Source of the DNA: Kofleriaceae bacterium | GTDB lineage: Bacteria; Myxococcota_A; Polyangia; Haliangiales; Haliangiaceae | Direction of reading: 5' to 3' | Assembly: GCA_020633495.1 (NCBI GenBank) | Contig: JACKDR010000003.1 | Coordinates: forward strand, 186,001-250,000 | DNA: 64,000 bases | Shown here: one piece after another, positions 19,745-31,017 of the stretch | How the letters are laid out: each line of letters begins with the position of its first letter | Position numbering within the stretch: the stretch's first letter is position 1 | Position numbers and translations under genes: made by a program | Notes under the pieces: generated by a model | Database searches by the model: none | Told to the model about the DNA's origin: nothing | What the model saw: only the letters and a program-made list of their open reading frames with translations

Positions 19745-20665
19745 ATGCTCGCTCGCTACCCGCTCGGTCTCACCGCGCTCGCCCTCGTGCTGGCGCTGCC
19801 GCGCCTCGCCGCCGCCCAGGCCAACCCGACCTTCAACTACGGCAAGGCCGAGGAGGTCAAGGAGGTCAAGGCGGTCGACTGGACCGCGATCGCCGAGGCC
19901 GGCCTGGTGCTGACCACCGGCAACTCCAAGACCACCACCGCGACCGCCGCGGCCAAGGTCACCCGCCTCGACGCCGACAACAAGCTGTACGGCGAGGTCA
20001 ACATGGCGTACGCGCGGTCGACGATCCTGATCGTCTCCGACGAGGACGCCTCGGGCACGATCGGCCCCGACGAGATCCAGGAGTCGACGGCGACCACCGC
20101 CAACGCGTGGCTCGCCAAGCTCCGCTACGATCGCTTCCTCACCGAGTTCAACTCGCTGTACGCCACCGCCGCGCTCGGCGCCGATCGCCCGGCCGGCAAG
20201 GATCTCTACGGCGGCGGCCAGGTCGGTTACAGCCGGCTGCTGTACAAGGACGGCGACAAGCACCAGCTCACCGGCGAGGTCGGCTACGACTTCAGCTACG
20301 AGGATCTGGCCGCCGGCGACCCGCTGCAGATCCACTCGGCGCGCGCCTTCGTCGGCTACAAGGGCAAGCTCACCGAGGTCACCGCCGTCGAGGCCTCGGC
20401 CGAGGTGCTGGGCAACCTCAACTCGCTCGACACCGTGCCCGAGACCTCGGGCCCGTTCGAGGACCTGCGCGTCAACGCCGGCGCCGCGATCACCACCAAG
20501 CTGACCTCGAAGATCTCGCTCAACGTGTCGCTGGGCACCAAGTTCGACAACCGCCCGGCGCCGCGCGCGGTGATCGGCGGCATCCCCTACGACGCCGGCT
20601 TCGTCCCGGTCGCCGACAAGCTCGACACGATCACCAAGGCCAGCCTGATCATCGCGCTGTTCTGA
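19745..20665 (+). CDS. DUF481 outer-membrane beta-barrel protein
   Basis: The 306-residue protein has a Sec signal peptide (cut likely after LAAAQA, about residue 22) and then alternating amphipathic strands with repeated aromatic and glycine residues, ending in ASLIIALF with a C-terminal Phe typical of outer-membrane barrels. The segment GLVLTTGNSKTTTA matches the start of the DUF481/YdiY salt-induced outer-membrane family. Its role in the cell is not known; a channel or structural barrel is likely. It has its own promoter and is followed by a hairpin. Confidence 0.82.
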   Translation: MLARYPLGLTALALVLALPRLAAAQANPTFNYGKAEEVKEVKAVDWTAIAEAGLVLTTGNSKTTTATAAAKVTRLDADNKLYGEVNMAYARSTILIVSDEDASGTIGPDEIQESTATTANAWLAKLRYDRFLTEFNSLYATAALGADRPAGKDLYGGGQVGYSRLLYKDGDKHQLTGEVGYDFSYEDLAAGDPLQIHSARAFVGYKGKLTEVTAVEASAEVLGNLNSLDTVPETSGPFEDLRVNAGAAITTKLTSKISLNVSLGTKFDNRPAPRAVIGGIPYDAGFVPVADKLDTITKASLIIALF

Positions 20666-20724
20666 GCGGGCGTGCGCGGCCGCCGGCGTGCCGCGCCGGC
20701 CGCGCCGCGGCGTCGCCGCCAACG

Positions 20725-20747
20725 CGACGTTGCCGAAGGCAACGTCG
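20725..20747. terminator. GAA-loop hairpin after the DUF481 gene
   Basis: CGACGTTGCC and GGCAACGTCG form a perfect 10-bp stem around a GAA loop, 60 bases after the DUF481 stop. No T-tract follows. It may end the DUF481 transcript, or it may be an operator for the aldo/keto reductase gene that starts about 70 bases later. Confidence 0.45.
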
Positions 20748-20815
20748 GCGGCGCCTGCAACCACGCAGGATCGCGGCGCGCCGCCGGTGGCACGGCCCGT
20801 GCTCCCGTGGCGGCC

Positions 20816-21706
20816 GTGCCCGCAAGCCTCCCGCTTCGTCCCCTCGGCCGCACCGGCCTGCAGGTCTCGGCGCTCGGCCTCGGCGCCGGCCAGATCGGCG
20901 ATCCCGCGCTCGACGAGCGCGAGGTCGCGGCGCTGGTCGACGGCGCCCTCGACCTCGGCATCAACGTCATCGACGCCGCCCGCAGCTACGGCTGCGCCGA
21001 GGAGCGCCTCGGCCGGCTGCTGCGCGGCCGCCGCGACGACGTCGTGCTGTCGACCAAGGTCGGCTACGGCATCGCCGGCGTCCCCGACTGGACCGCCGAG
21101 GCGGTGGCGCGCGGCATCGACGAGGCGCTGGTCCGGCTCGGCACCGACGTCCTCGACATCGTCCACCTGCACTCGTGCGCCGCCGACGTCCTGTCGGCCG
21201 GCGACGTCGTCGCGCCGCTCGAGGACGCGGTCCGCGCCGGCAAGGTGCGGGTCGCCGCCTACTCCGGCGACAACCGCGACCTCGACGTCGCGCTCGGCCT
21301 CGGCGTCTTCGGCGTGGTCCAGACCTCGCTGAACCTCTGCGACCAGCGCGCCGCCCGCGTCATGGATCGCGCCCGCCGCGCCGGCGTCGCGATCATCGCC
21401 AAGCGGCCGGTGGCCAACGCGCCGTGGCGGTTCGACGCCCGCCCGGTGGGCGACGAGTGCGAGCCGTACTGGCTGCGCTGGCGCGGCCTCGGCTACGACC
21501 CCGGCGACGTGCCGTGGGACGAGCTGGCGATCCGCTTCGCCGCCCACTTCCCCGGCGTCGCCACCGCGGTGGTCGGGACCCGGCGCCTGGCCCACCTGCG
21601 GCGCAACGCCGAGCACGTGGCGCGCGGGCCGCTGCCCGACGAGCGCTTCCTCCACGTCCGCGATCGCTTCAACGAGCGCGGCTACGCCTGGCCCGGTCGG
21701 GTCTGA
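20816..21706 (+). CDS. Aldo/keto reductase
   Basis: The protein of about 296 residues begins with LRPLGRTGLQVSALGLG, the usual start of this NADP-dependent TIM-barrel family. Catalytic residues can be placed: Asp in NVIDAARSYG, Tyr in the same segment, Lys in LSTKVGYG and His in DIVHLHSC. The C-terminal part has VVGTRRLAHLRRNAEH, the cofactor-binding end. The substrate is unknown. The frame is open further upstream to 20672, but those residues are low-complexity and overlap the hairpin; GTG at 20816 (or 20807) best fits the family length. Confidence 0.82.
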   Translation: MPASLPLRPLGRTGLQVSALGLGAGQIGDPALDEREVAALVDGALDLGINVIDAARSYGCAEERLGRLLRGRRDDVVLSTKVGYGIAGVPDWTAEAVARGIDEALVRLGTDVLDIVHLHSCAADVLSAGDVVAPLEDAVRAGKVRVAAYSGDNRDLDVALGLGVFGVVQTSLNLCDQRAARVMDRARRAGVAIIAKRPVANAPWRFDARPVGDECEPYWLRWRGLGYDPGDVPWDELAIRFAAHFPGVATAVVGTRRLAHLRRNAEHVARGPLPDERFLHVRDRFNERGYAWPGRV

Positions 21707-21816
21707 CGCCCGCCGCCCGCCGTCACCCCGTCGTCACGGTCACCGACACCACCGCCGCTCCCGAGCTTCCGAGATCTCACCCTCCCAGCGGGCCGCTGCC
21801 CTCGGTCCGGTTCTGA

Positions 21817-21822
21817 TAGCAT
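21817..21822 (+). promoter_or_regulatory. -10-like element TAGCAT before corA
   Basis: TAGCAT ends seven bases before the GTG at 21830, without a ribosome site. A leaderless transcript is inferred. Confidence 0.42.
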
Positions 21823-21829
21823 CGGACCC

Positions 21830-22852
21830 GTGGTTGGTCCCAGCGACAGCAACGATCGCATCGCCCAGGCTGCGGCCGAGGGCGGCGACCCGCTGGTGCA
21901 GATCGTCTCCTTCGACTTCGACAACAAGGTCCTCGGCCGCCACGCCCCCGACCAGGTGCGGGCCGTCATGGCCGAGCACTTCTGCTGGATCGACGTCGAC
22001 ATCGCCGACGAGGACGCGGCGCGCAAGGTCCTGGCCCAGATGGACCTGTGCGTGCCCGAGATCGTCGAGGACGCGCTGACCCGCGAGCCGGCGACGCAGA
22101 TCGCGCGCTACGACGACTACCTGCACCTGGTGCTGTCCGGGTGCCGGATGATCGGCCACAAGTTCGATCTCGAGCGGGTCGACGTCGTCATGGGCGAGCA
22201 CTTCATGCTGACCCTGCACCGCGGCCAGCCGGTGTTCCTCGAGAACGTGCGCCGCGCCTACCGCGCCGACTTCATGCGCTTCGCCCAGAGCCCGAGCTTC
22301 CTGCTCTACGAGCTGTGGGACCACCTCATCGACAACTACCTCGACATCCACAAGGCGTTCGAGGACCGGGTCGAGGAGGTCCAGGCCGCGCTGATCGGCG
22401 ACGTCGACGAGTCGGTGTTCGGCGAGTCGTCGGAGCTCAGCTCCGACCTGCTGCACCTGCGCAAGGTGGTGCTGCCGGCGCGCGCGGTGCTCACCGAGCT
22501 GTCGACCCGCAAGTCGCCGTTCGTCAGCGAGGCGACCCAGCCGTTCCTCGGCAACATGGTCGGCACCGTCGAGCGGGTCCTGCAGGACGTCCTCGTCGAT
22601 CGCGACATCCTGTCGAGCGCGCTCAACAACTACATGACGATGGTCAGCCACCAGACCGGCAAGGTCATGAACCGGCTGACCGTGGTCAGCGTGATCTTCC
22701 TGCCGCTGACCTTCCTGTGCGGCATCTGGGGCATGAACTTCGAGAGCATGCCGGAGCTGCACTACAAGCACGGCTACGCCCTGTTCTGGACCCTGGTGTT
22801 CGTCGTCGGCGGCGGCCTGGCCTGGCTGATGCGCCGCAACAAGCTGCTGTGA
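21830..22852 (+). CDS. corA: CorA-type magnesium/cobalt channel
   Basis: The 340-residue protein has a large cytoplasmic alpha/beta domain and long helix, followed by two C-terminal membrane segments. The first ends in the CorA signature GMN (in GIWGMNFESMPE) and is followed by the acidic loop that binds hydrated Mg. The last residues are basic (RRNKLL), as expected for the cytoplasmic end. CorA pentamers import Mg2+ and sometimes Co2+ or Ni2+. It is convergent with the FHA gene, 13 bases apart. Confidence 0.92.
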   Translation: MVGPSDSNDRIAQAAAEGGDPLVQIVSFDFDNKVLGRHAPDQVRAVMAEHFCWIDVDIADEDAARKVLAQMDLCVPEIVEDALTREPATQIARYDDYLHLVLSGCRMIGHKFDLERVDVVMGEHFMLTLHRGQPVFLENVRRAYRADFMRFAQSPSFLLYELWDHLIDNYLDIHKAFEDRVEEVQAALIGDVDESVFGESSELSSDLLHLRKVVLPARAVLTELSTRKSPFVSEATQPFLGNMVGTVERVLQDVLVDRDILSSALNNYMTMVSHQTGKVMNRLTVVSVIFLPLTFLCGIWGMNFESMPELHYKHGYALFWTLVFVVGGGLAWLMRRNKLL

Positions 22853-22865
22853 GCCGCGGCCCTGG

Positions 22866-24245
<1,380 letters not shown>

Positions 24246-24251
24246 GCGGGC

Positions 24252-24257
24252 AGTATA
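24252..24257 (-). promoter_or_regulatory. -10 element TATACT before the FHA gene
   Basis: On the minus strand TATACT, close to the sigma-70 consensus, ends exactly six bases before the ATG at 24245 and no ribosome site is present. This is the clearest example of the leaderless pattern in the window and sets this start over longer upstream frames. Confidence 0.55.
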
Positions 24258-24413
24258 TGCGCCTTCTCGCCCCGCCCCCAAGCGGCGCGGGCCGGCGCGC
24301 CCCGCGCCGCCCCGGGGGCGCTCCCGGGGGCCCCGTCGGGCGCCGTGACCCGGCCTGACGGCAGGTTGTGGCAGGGCCTGGCCCGGCGGACCGCGATGTC
24401 GTAACAACGACCC

Positions 24414-24857
24414 ATGCGCGATCTGCGGGACGTCGGCGGCACGAGCGGAGGCCTGGGCTGGTTCCTGGCCGGGATCGCGATGCTCGGCGTCGGGGTCTAC
24501 CTGCTGCTCAACCAGGTGACCGTCCACGGCGGCTACTGGCGCTGGGGCGGCGGCGGCGGCCAGGGCACCAGCTTCGGCCTGTCGCTGCTGCCGCTGCTGG
24601 TCGGCGTCGGCATCCTGTTCTTCAACGGCCGGTCGCTGGCCGGCTGGCTGATCGCCGGCCTCGGCCTGCTGATCGTGATCGCGGGCATCATCGTCAACCT
24701 GCAGATCCACTTCCGCAGCGCCACGCTGTGGGACACGCTGCTGATCCTCGCGCTGATCGCCGGCGGCATCGGCACGATCGCGCGGTCGGTGCGGCCGTTC
24801 GACGGCGGCCGCGCGCGCGGCGATCGCGGCGCCGACGACCGCGACGCCGAGGCCTGA
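24414..24857 (+). CDS. Small membrane protein
   Basis: This 147-residue protein has four hydrophobic segments (about 15-35, 50-67, 72-92 and 103-122) and a charged C-terminal tail. No family is recognised. A GTAACA hexamer ends seven bases before the ATG and may be the -10. It is the first plus-strand gene before the HAD/DUF4129/MoxR operon, 17 bases ahead of the HAD gene, so it may be co-transcribed with it. Confidence 0.7.
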   Translation: MRDLRDVGGTSGGLGWFLAGIAMLGVGVYLLLNQVTVHGGYWRWGGGGGQGTSFGLSLLPLLVGVGILFFNGRSLAGWLIAGLGLLIVIAGIIVNLQIHFRSATLWDTLLILALIAGGIGTIARSVRPFDGGRARGDRGADDRDAEA

Positions 24858-24874
24858 GGCGCACCGCCGAGCCG

Positions 24875-25588
24875 ATGCCCGCAGGCGCCGTCACCTTCGA
24901 CGCCGGCCAGACCCTGGTCGAGCTCGACACCGCGATGCTGGCGGCGCGGCTGGCCGAGCGCGGCCTCGACGTCGCCGCGGCGGCGCTCGACGCGGCGTGG
25001 CCGGCGGCGTGGCGCCACCACGAGGCCGAGGTCGGGCGCGGCGCGCGCCACCCGTGGCGGCAGCTGATGGCGGCGCTGCTGGCCGGCGCCGGCGTCCCGG
25101 CGGCGGCGCTCGACGCCACCGTGGCGTGGCTGTGGGACCAGCAGGCGACCCGCAACCTGTGGCGGCGCGACGTCCCCGGCATGCGCGCCCTGGTCGCCGA
25201 CCTCGCCGCCGCCGGGGTGCCGCTGGCGGTGGTGTCGAACTCCGAGGGTCACCTCGCCGCGCTGCTCGCCGAGCTGGGCTGGGCCCGCTGGTTCGTCGCG
25301 ATCGCCGACTCGGGCGTCCTCGGCGTCGCCAAGCCCGATCCCGGCATCTTCGCGTGGGCGGGGGCGCGCCTCGGCGTCGCCGCCGACGCCATCGTCCACG
25401 TCGGCGACTCGCGCGCCGCCGACGTCGTCGGCGCCCGCGCCGCCGGCCTGCGCGCGATCTGGTTCGGCGCCGACGCCACGCCGCTCGACGATCCCGGGGT
25501 CGTCGCGGCCCGCGACGCCGCCGCGACCCGGGCGGCCCTGGCCGCCTGGGGCCTGCCTTGCGGCGCGCCGGGGGATCCGGGAAGATGA
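24875..25588 (+). CDS. HAD-superfamily hydrolase
   Basis: The 237-residue protein shows HAD motif I as FDAGQTLVE, where the usual second Asp is Gly, motif II in VVSNSEG, motif III Lys in GVAKPDPGIF and motif IV in HVGDSRAADVVGA. The loss of the second motif I Asp, which normally acts as the acid/base, is seen in some HAD subgroups and may mean altered chemistry. The substrate is unknown. The stop overlaps the next start as ATGA, tying it to the DUF4129 operon. Confidence 0.82.
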   Translation: MPAGAVTFDAGQTLVELDTAMLAARLAERGLDVAAAALDAAWPAAWRHHEAEVGRGARHPWRQLMAALLAGAGVPAAALDATVAWLWDQQATRNLWRRDVPGMRALVADLAAAGVPLAVVSNSEGHLAALLAELGWARWFVAIADSGVLGVAKPDPGIFAWAGARLGVAADAIVHVGDSRAADVVGARAAGLRAIWFGADATPLDDPGVVAARDAAATRAALAAWGLPCGAPGDPGR

Positions 25589-26397
25589 CCCGGCTCATGG
25601 TGAGGGTCCTCGCGGTCGCGACTGCCATCGTCCTCGCGGTCGCGCTGCCGGGCGCCGCGCCGACGGCGGCGGCGCAGCCGGCCGAGAGCGCCGCGCCGGC
25701 GACGCCCCGCCAGCAGGCCGCCGAGCGCGCCGCCCGGCACGTCCTCGACGGTCGCTACCAGGACGACAGCGAGCCTGCGGACGGCGGCGGCGCCGGCTCC
25801 GGCGCCGGCTCGGGCGCGCGGTCGCACCGGCCCACCCGCCCCGACCGGCCGGGCTCCGACGGGGCGCCGCGCGGCCACGTCCGCGAGGTCGAGCACCACG
25901 CGCCCGACGCGCCGCTCGGCACGCTGACCTCGTACCTGATGTGGGGCGTGCTGATCGCCGGGCTGGTGCTGCTCGCCGGGTTCATCGCCCGCGACCTGTT
26001 CAAGTACGCCGACGACCCCGGCCCGGTCACCGCCGACGGCGCGGTCGTGGTCGAGGCGCCGCGCGCCGAGCTGGCCCGGCCGCTGGGCGACGCCGACGAG
26101 CTGGCCGCGCAGGGCCGGTTCGCGGAGGCGATCCACACGCTGCTCCTGCGCACGTTCCAGGAGCTGGCGCGGACCTCGGCGGTGCGGATCACGCCGTCGT
26201 TGACCAGCCGCGAGATCCTGGCCCGCATCCCGCTGCTCGGCGACGCCCGCGACGCCCTCGCCGATCTGGTGGCGGTCGTCGAGCTGACCTGGTTCGGCGA
26301 CGACGTGCCGGGCGCCGCCGACTGGGACCGCTGCCGCGGCCAGTTCCACCGGTTCGCGTCGGCGTACCGGGCCGCGCCGGCGGGGAGCGCGGCGTGA
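25585..26397 (+). CDS. DUF4129 membrane protein
   Basis: The 270-residue protein has an N-terminal signal or membrane segment (about 5-25), a Gly/Pro-rich linker, one membrane segment (about 115-135) and a C-terminal domain with a helical pattern including FAEAIHTLLLRTFQEL and SREILARI, which matches DUF4129. This domain is often found beside DUF58, MoxR and DUF4350 genes, in which the products are thought to form a membrane complex. It overlaps both neighbours by four bases. Confidence 0.75.
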   Translation: MTRLMVRVLAVATAIVLAVALPGAAPTAAAQPAESAAPATPRQQAAERAARHVLDGRYQDDSEPADGGGAGSGAGSGARSHRPTRPDRPGSDGAPRGHVREVEHHAPDAPLGTLTSYLMWGVLIAGLVLLAGFIARDLFKYADDPGPVTADGAVVVEAPRAELARPLGDADELAAQGRFAEAIHTLLLRTFQELARTSAVRITPSLTSREILARIPLLGDARDALADLVAVVELTWFGDDVPGAADWDRCRGQFHRFASAYRAAPAGSAA

Positions 26398-27633
26398 GCG
26401 AGGTCGTCGCCGACGCCCGCGCCCGGTCGCCGTTCACCCGGCGCATGCTGTTCATCCTGATCGGCATCGGCGTCGCGTCGTTGATCGCGGCGCTGGCGCT
26501 GGCGGTGTTCGCCGACGATCTGTCCGAGGAGCCGACCGCCGGCGCCAACGGCTACTCGACCTCGGCGATCGGCCACGCCGCGCTGGCCGAGATCCTCGAG
26601 GAGCTCGACGTCCCGGTGATCCGCAGCCGCACCGACTCGGCGGCGCGCGCCCACAACGGCGTGCTGGTGATCGCCGAGCCGGCGATCGCCGACGACGACG
26701 TCGACGCCCAGCACAAGCTGCGCGCGATGGTCGAGGGTGCGCGCCGGGTCCTGCTGGTGCTGCCGCGCTGGTGGGGCAGCCGCGACGACGAGCGGCCGCG
26801 CTGGATCTCGGGGCGCAACCCGCTGGCCCGTGACGAGGTCGCGGCGGTGCTGGCCGCGCTCGACCTCGACGCCGAGCTGACGACCGTGACCGACCCGCTC
26901 GACAGCTACGACCCCGATCTGCCGGTGCCGGCGCTGGCCACCGCGCAGCTGGTCGGCGGCGATCTCGACCTCGAGCCCGACGTCGCCACCGAGGAGGGCC
27001 TGGTCCTGCTCGGCCACACCTGGTTCGACGCCGACACCGAGCTGTGGGTGCTCGCCGACCCGACGCCGATCCAGAACGCCGGGCTGCGCCGCCCGGCCAA
27101 CGTCCAGTTCGCGGTCGCGCTGCTCGACCAGCTGCGCGAGGGCGGGCCGGTGGTCTTCGACGAGGTCCTGCACGGCTTCGAGGAGCAGCCGAGCCTGTGG
27201 AAGGCGCTGTTCCGGTTCCCGCTGGTGCTCGCGACCCTGACCGCGCTGCTGTCGGCGGTGCTGCTGCTGTGGGCCGCGGTCGGCCGGTTCGGGCCCGCGC
27301 ACGCCGCGGCGCCGGCGGTGCCGTCGGGCAAGGACTTCCTGATCCGCCACACCGCCGCGCTGCTGCACGGCGGCGGCCACGACGGCCACGCCCTGCGCCG
27401 CTACCTGGCCACCACGATCCAGGCGGTCGCGGTCAAGCTGCACGCGCCCCGCGACCTCGGCCCCACCAACCTGCGCCACTGGCTGGAGCGGGTCCGGGCG
27501 TCGCGCCACGTCACCATCACGCTGCCGGACCTCGAGCGCGAGGTCGCGGAGGTCGCGGCCACGCCGCGGCCGCCGCCGCGCCGGCTCGTCGAGCTCGCCG
27601 CCCGCATCCATCGCTGGCGCACGGAGATGACCC

Positions 27634-27656
<23 letters not shown>
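26394..27656 (+). CDS. DUF4350-like membrane protein
   Basis: The 420-residue protein begins with one membrane segment (about 20-40). A domain with YSTSAIGHAALAEILEELDVPV follows, with the alternating beta/alpha pattern of DUF4350 (GATase-like fold), then a second membrane segment (about 275-300) and a helical cytoplasmic tail. It lies between DUF4129 and MoxR genes, as in related clusters. The GTG start overlaps the previous stop as GTGA, and its end overlaps moxR by 23 bases. Confidence 0.75.
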
Positions 27657-28590
<934 letters not shown>

Positions 28591-28606
28591 CGTCCCGAGC
28601 CCCCCA

Positions 28607-29935
28607 ATGCGTCCCACCCTCCGCGCCCTGCTCCTGTTCGCCGGCGGCATCCCCGCCGCGCTGGTGGCCGTCCTGGTCCACCCGCGGCTGTGGACGGTGT
28701 GGCTGGCGTACCTGGCGGCGGTCGTGGTGATCGGCGGGCTCGACGCGCTGCTGGCGCTGCCGCGGCGCCGGCTCGCCTTCGAGGTCGAGGCCCCGGCCCA
28801 GATCTTCATCGGCGATCGCGGCGTCCTGCGGGTGACGCTGCGCGGCCGCGGCTGGAAGCGGCCGGCCCGGGTCGGCCTGCTCGCCGAGCTCGACGACGAC
28901 CTCGAGCCGCAGCCGCTGGCCGAGGTCACGCTGATGCCGGTGCCCGAGGCCCGCCACGCCGAGGTCGTGGTCGAGCTGCCGCTGGTGCCGCGGCGCCGCG
29001 GCAACCTCGAGGTGGTCGCGCTGCACCTCAAGTGGACCGGGCCGATGGGCCTGATGGAGCGGCGCACGATCCACGTCGTCGGCGCCCGGGTCGCGGTCGT
29101 GCCCAACGTCGGCGCGGTGCGCGCGGTCGCGGCGCGGATGTTCTCGAGCCGCGAGTTCCTCGCCGGCCTCAAGGTCGAGCGCTACATCGGCGACGGCAGC
29201 GAGTTCGAGTCGCTGCGCGAGTACGTGCCCGGCCTCGACCACCGCGCGATCGACTGGAAGGCGTCGGCGCGCCACATCAAGCTGCTGTGCCAGGAGTTCC
29301 GCGCCGAGCGCAACCACCAGGTCGTCATGGCGATCGACGCCGGCCACCTGATGAGCGAGCCGCTCGACGGCATCCCGCGCCTCGATCACGCGATCAACGC
29401 CGGCCTCTTGCTGAGCTGGTTCTGCCTGCGCACCGGCGACCGGGTCGGGCTGGTCGGCTTCGACGACCAGATCCGGACCTGGGCCGACCCGCTGGGCGGC
29501 GTCCACAACTTCGCCCGGCTCCAGCACCTCACCGCCGACCTGGCGTACCGCCGGGTCGAGACCAACTTCACGCTGGCGCTGGCCGAGATCACGACCCGGC
29601 TGCGCCGTCGCTCGCTGATCGTCCTGATCACCGACTTCCTCGACACGATCACCGCCGAGCTGATGGTCGAGAACGTGCTGCGGCTGTCGCGCCGCCACCT
29701 GGTGCTGTTCGTGGCGCTGCGCGACCCCGGCCTCGAGCGCCGCGCCCTCGCGGTGCCCCGCTCGGTCACGACGCTGCACGAGGCGGTGGTCGCCAACGAC
29801 TTCGCGCGCGAGCGCCAGATCGTGATCGAGCGGCTGCGCCTGGCCGGCGTCCACTGCATCGACACCGAGCCGGCGCGGTTCTCGATGAACCTCTTGAACC
29901 GCTACCTCGACATCAAGCGGAGGGAGCTGATCTGA
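28607..29935 (+). CDS. DUF58 vWA-like protein
   Basis: The 442-residue protein starts with two membrane segments (about 5-22 and 30-47), then a beta-rich region and the DUF58 signature DGSEFESLREYVPG followed by DWKASAR (near residue 205-230). The vWA-like Rossmann part follows, with MAIDAGHLM in the metal-site position. It is the usual partner of the MoxR ATPase. Its stop overlaps the SpoIIM gene as TGATG. Confidence 0.9.
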   Translation: MRPTLRALLLFAGGIPAALVAVLVHPRLWTVWLAYLAAVVVIGGLDALLALPRRRLAFEVEAPAQIFIGDRGVLRVTLRGRGWKRPARVGLLAELDDDLEPQPLAEVTLMPVPEARHAEVVVELPLVPRRRGNLEVVALHLKWTGPMGLMERRTIHVVGARVAVVPNVGAVRAVAARMFSSREFLAGLKVERYIGDGSEFESLREYVPGLDHRAIDWKASARHIKLLCQEFRAERNHQVVMAIDAGHLMSEPLDGIPRLDHAINAGLLLSWFCLRTGDRVGLVGFDDQIRTWADPLGGVHNFARLQHLTADLAYRRVETNFTLALAEITTRLRRRSLIVLITDFLDTITAELMVENVLRLSRRHLVLFVALRDPGLERRALAVPRSVTTLHEAVVANDFARERQIVIERLRLAGVHCIDTEPARFSMNLLNRYLDIKRRELI

Positions 29936-31017
29936 TGGTGGGCACGACCGCCAAGCAGCGCCCGGCGCCGATGCCGGCCGGCGCCGGCGTCAGCGCGGAG
30001 CGCACGCTGCGCTCGGTCGAGTTCCGGCGCGAGCGCGAGGGCACCTGGCGGGAGCTCGAGCAGCTGATCGCGCTGGTCCGCAAGGACGGCATCCGCGATC
30101 TGACCGCCGAGCAGCTGGCCCGGCTGCCCCACCTGTACCGCGCGACGCTGTCGTCGCTGAGCGTCGCCCGCTCGATCTCGCTGGATCGCGCCCTGACCGA
30201 CTACCTCGAGTCGCTGTGCGGCCGCGCCTACTTCTGCGTCTACGGCGCCCGCGACCCGACCCGCGGCGTGATCGCCGAGTACCTCACCTGGCGTCTGCCC
30301 GCGGCGATCCGGTCGATCCGGTGGCAGCTGGCGCTGGCGGCGCTGTTCCTGGTCCTGGGCGCGATGACCGCGTTCTTCATGGTCCGCCACAACTCGGAGG
30401 CCTACTACACCTTCGTCCAGGCCGACTACGCGTCGGGGCGGACCCCGGCGAGCACGACCGCGGAGCTGCGCGCGGGCCTGTATGACGACACCAGCGTGTC
30501 GGCGTTCCTGGCCACGTTCGCCGCCGAGCTGTTCTCGCACAACGCGCGGATCGGCCTGCTGGCGTTCGCGCTCGGCGTCGTCGTGATCCCGACGCTGCTG
30601 CTGATGTTCACCAACGGGCTGATCCTGGGCGCGTTCGCCGCGCTCTACGACAGCCGCGGCCTGTCGTGGGATCTGTGGGGGTGGCTGTTGCCCCACGGCG
30701 TCACCGAGCTGTCGGCGGTGGTGCTGTGCGGCGCCGCCGGGCTGGTGATCGGGCAGTCGTGGATCTTCCCGGGCGCGCGGCCGCGCCTCGACAACCTGCG
30801 CGAGCGCGGCCGGCTCGCCGGCCTGGCCGCGCTCGGCGCGGTGCTGATGTTCTTCGTCGCCGGCCTGATCGAGGGCATCTTCCGGCAGACCGTCACCAAC
30901 ATCGAGCTGCGCTACGCGGTCGCGGTCGCGACCGCCGGCTTCTGGATCTGGTACTTCGGCTTCTGCGGCCGCGGCCGCGAGCGGCTCGAGCGCCGCCTGG
31001 CGGAGGGGCGGCGATGA
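29935..31017 (+). CDS. SpoIIM-family membrane protein
   Basis: The 360-residue protein has a cytoplasmic N-terminal region of about 130 residues and then four or five membrane segments. NGLILGAFAALY and LLPHGVTELSAVVLCGAAGL are characteristic of the stage II sporulation protein M family. In Firmicutes SpoIIM helps drive septal peptidoglycan hydrolysis during engulfment; here it sits with MoxR, DUF58 and RDD genes, which points to a general envelope function. It overlaps both neighbouring genes. Confidence 0.88.
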   Translation: MVGTTAKQRPAPMPAGAGVSAERTLRSVEFRREREGTWRELEQLIALVRKDGIRDLTAEQLARLPHLYRATLSSLSVARSISLDRALTDYLESLCGRAYFCVYGARDPTRGVIAEYLTWRLPAAIRSIRWQLALAALFLVLGAMTAFFMVRHNSEAYYTFVQADYASGRTPASTTAELRAGLYDDTSVSAFLATFAAELFSHNARIGLLAFALGVVVIPTLLLMFTNGLILGAFAALYDSRGLSWDLWGWLLPHGVTELSAVVLCGAAGLVIGQSWIFPGARPRLDNLRERGRLAGLAALGAVLMFFVAGLIEGIFRQTVTNIELRYAVAVATAGFWIWYFGFCGRGRERLERRLAEGRR

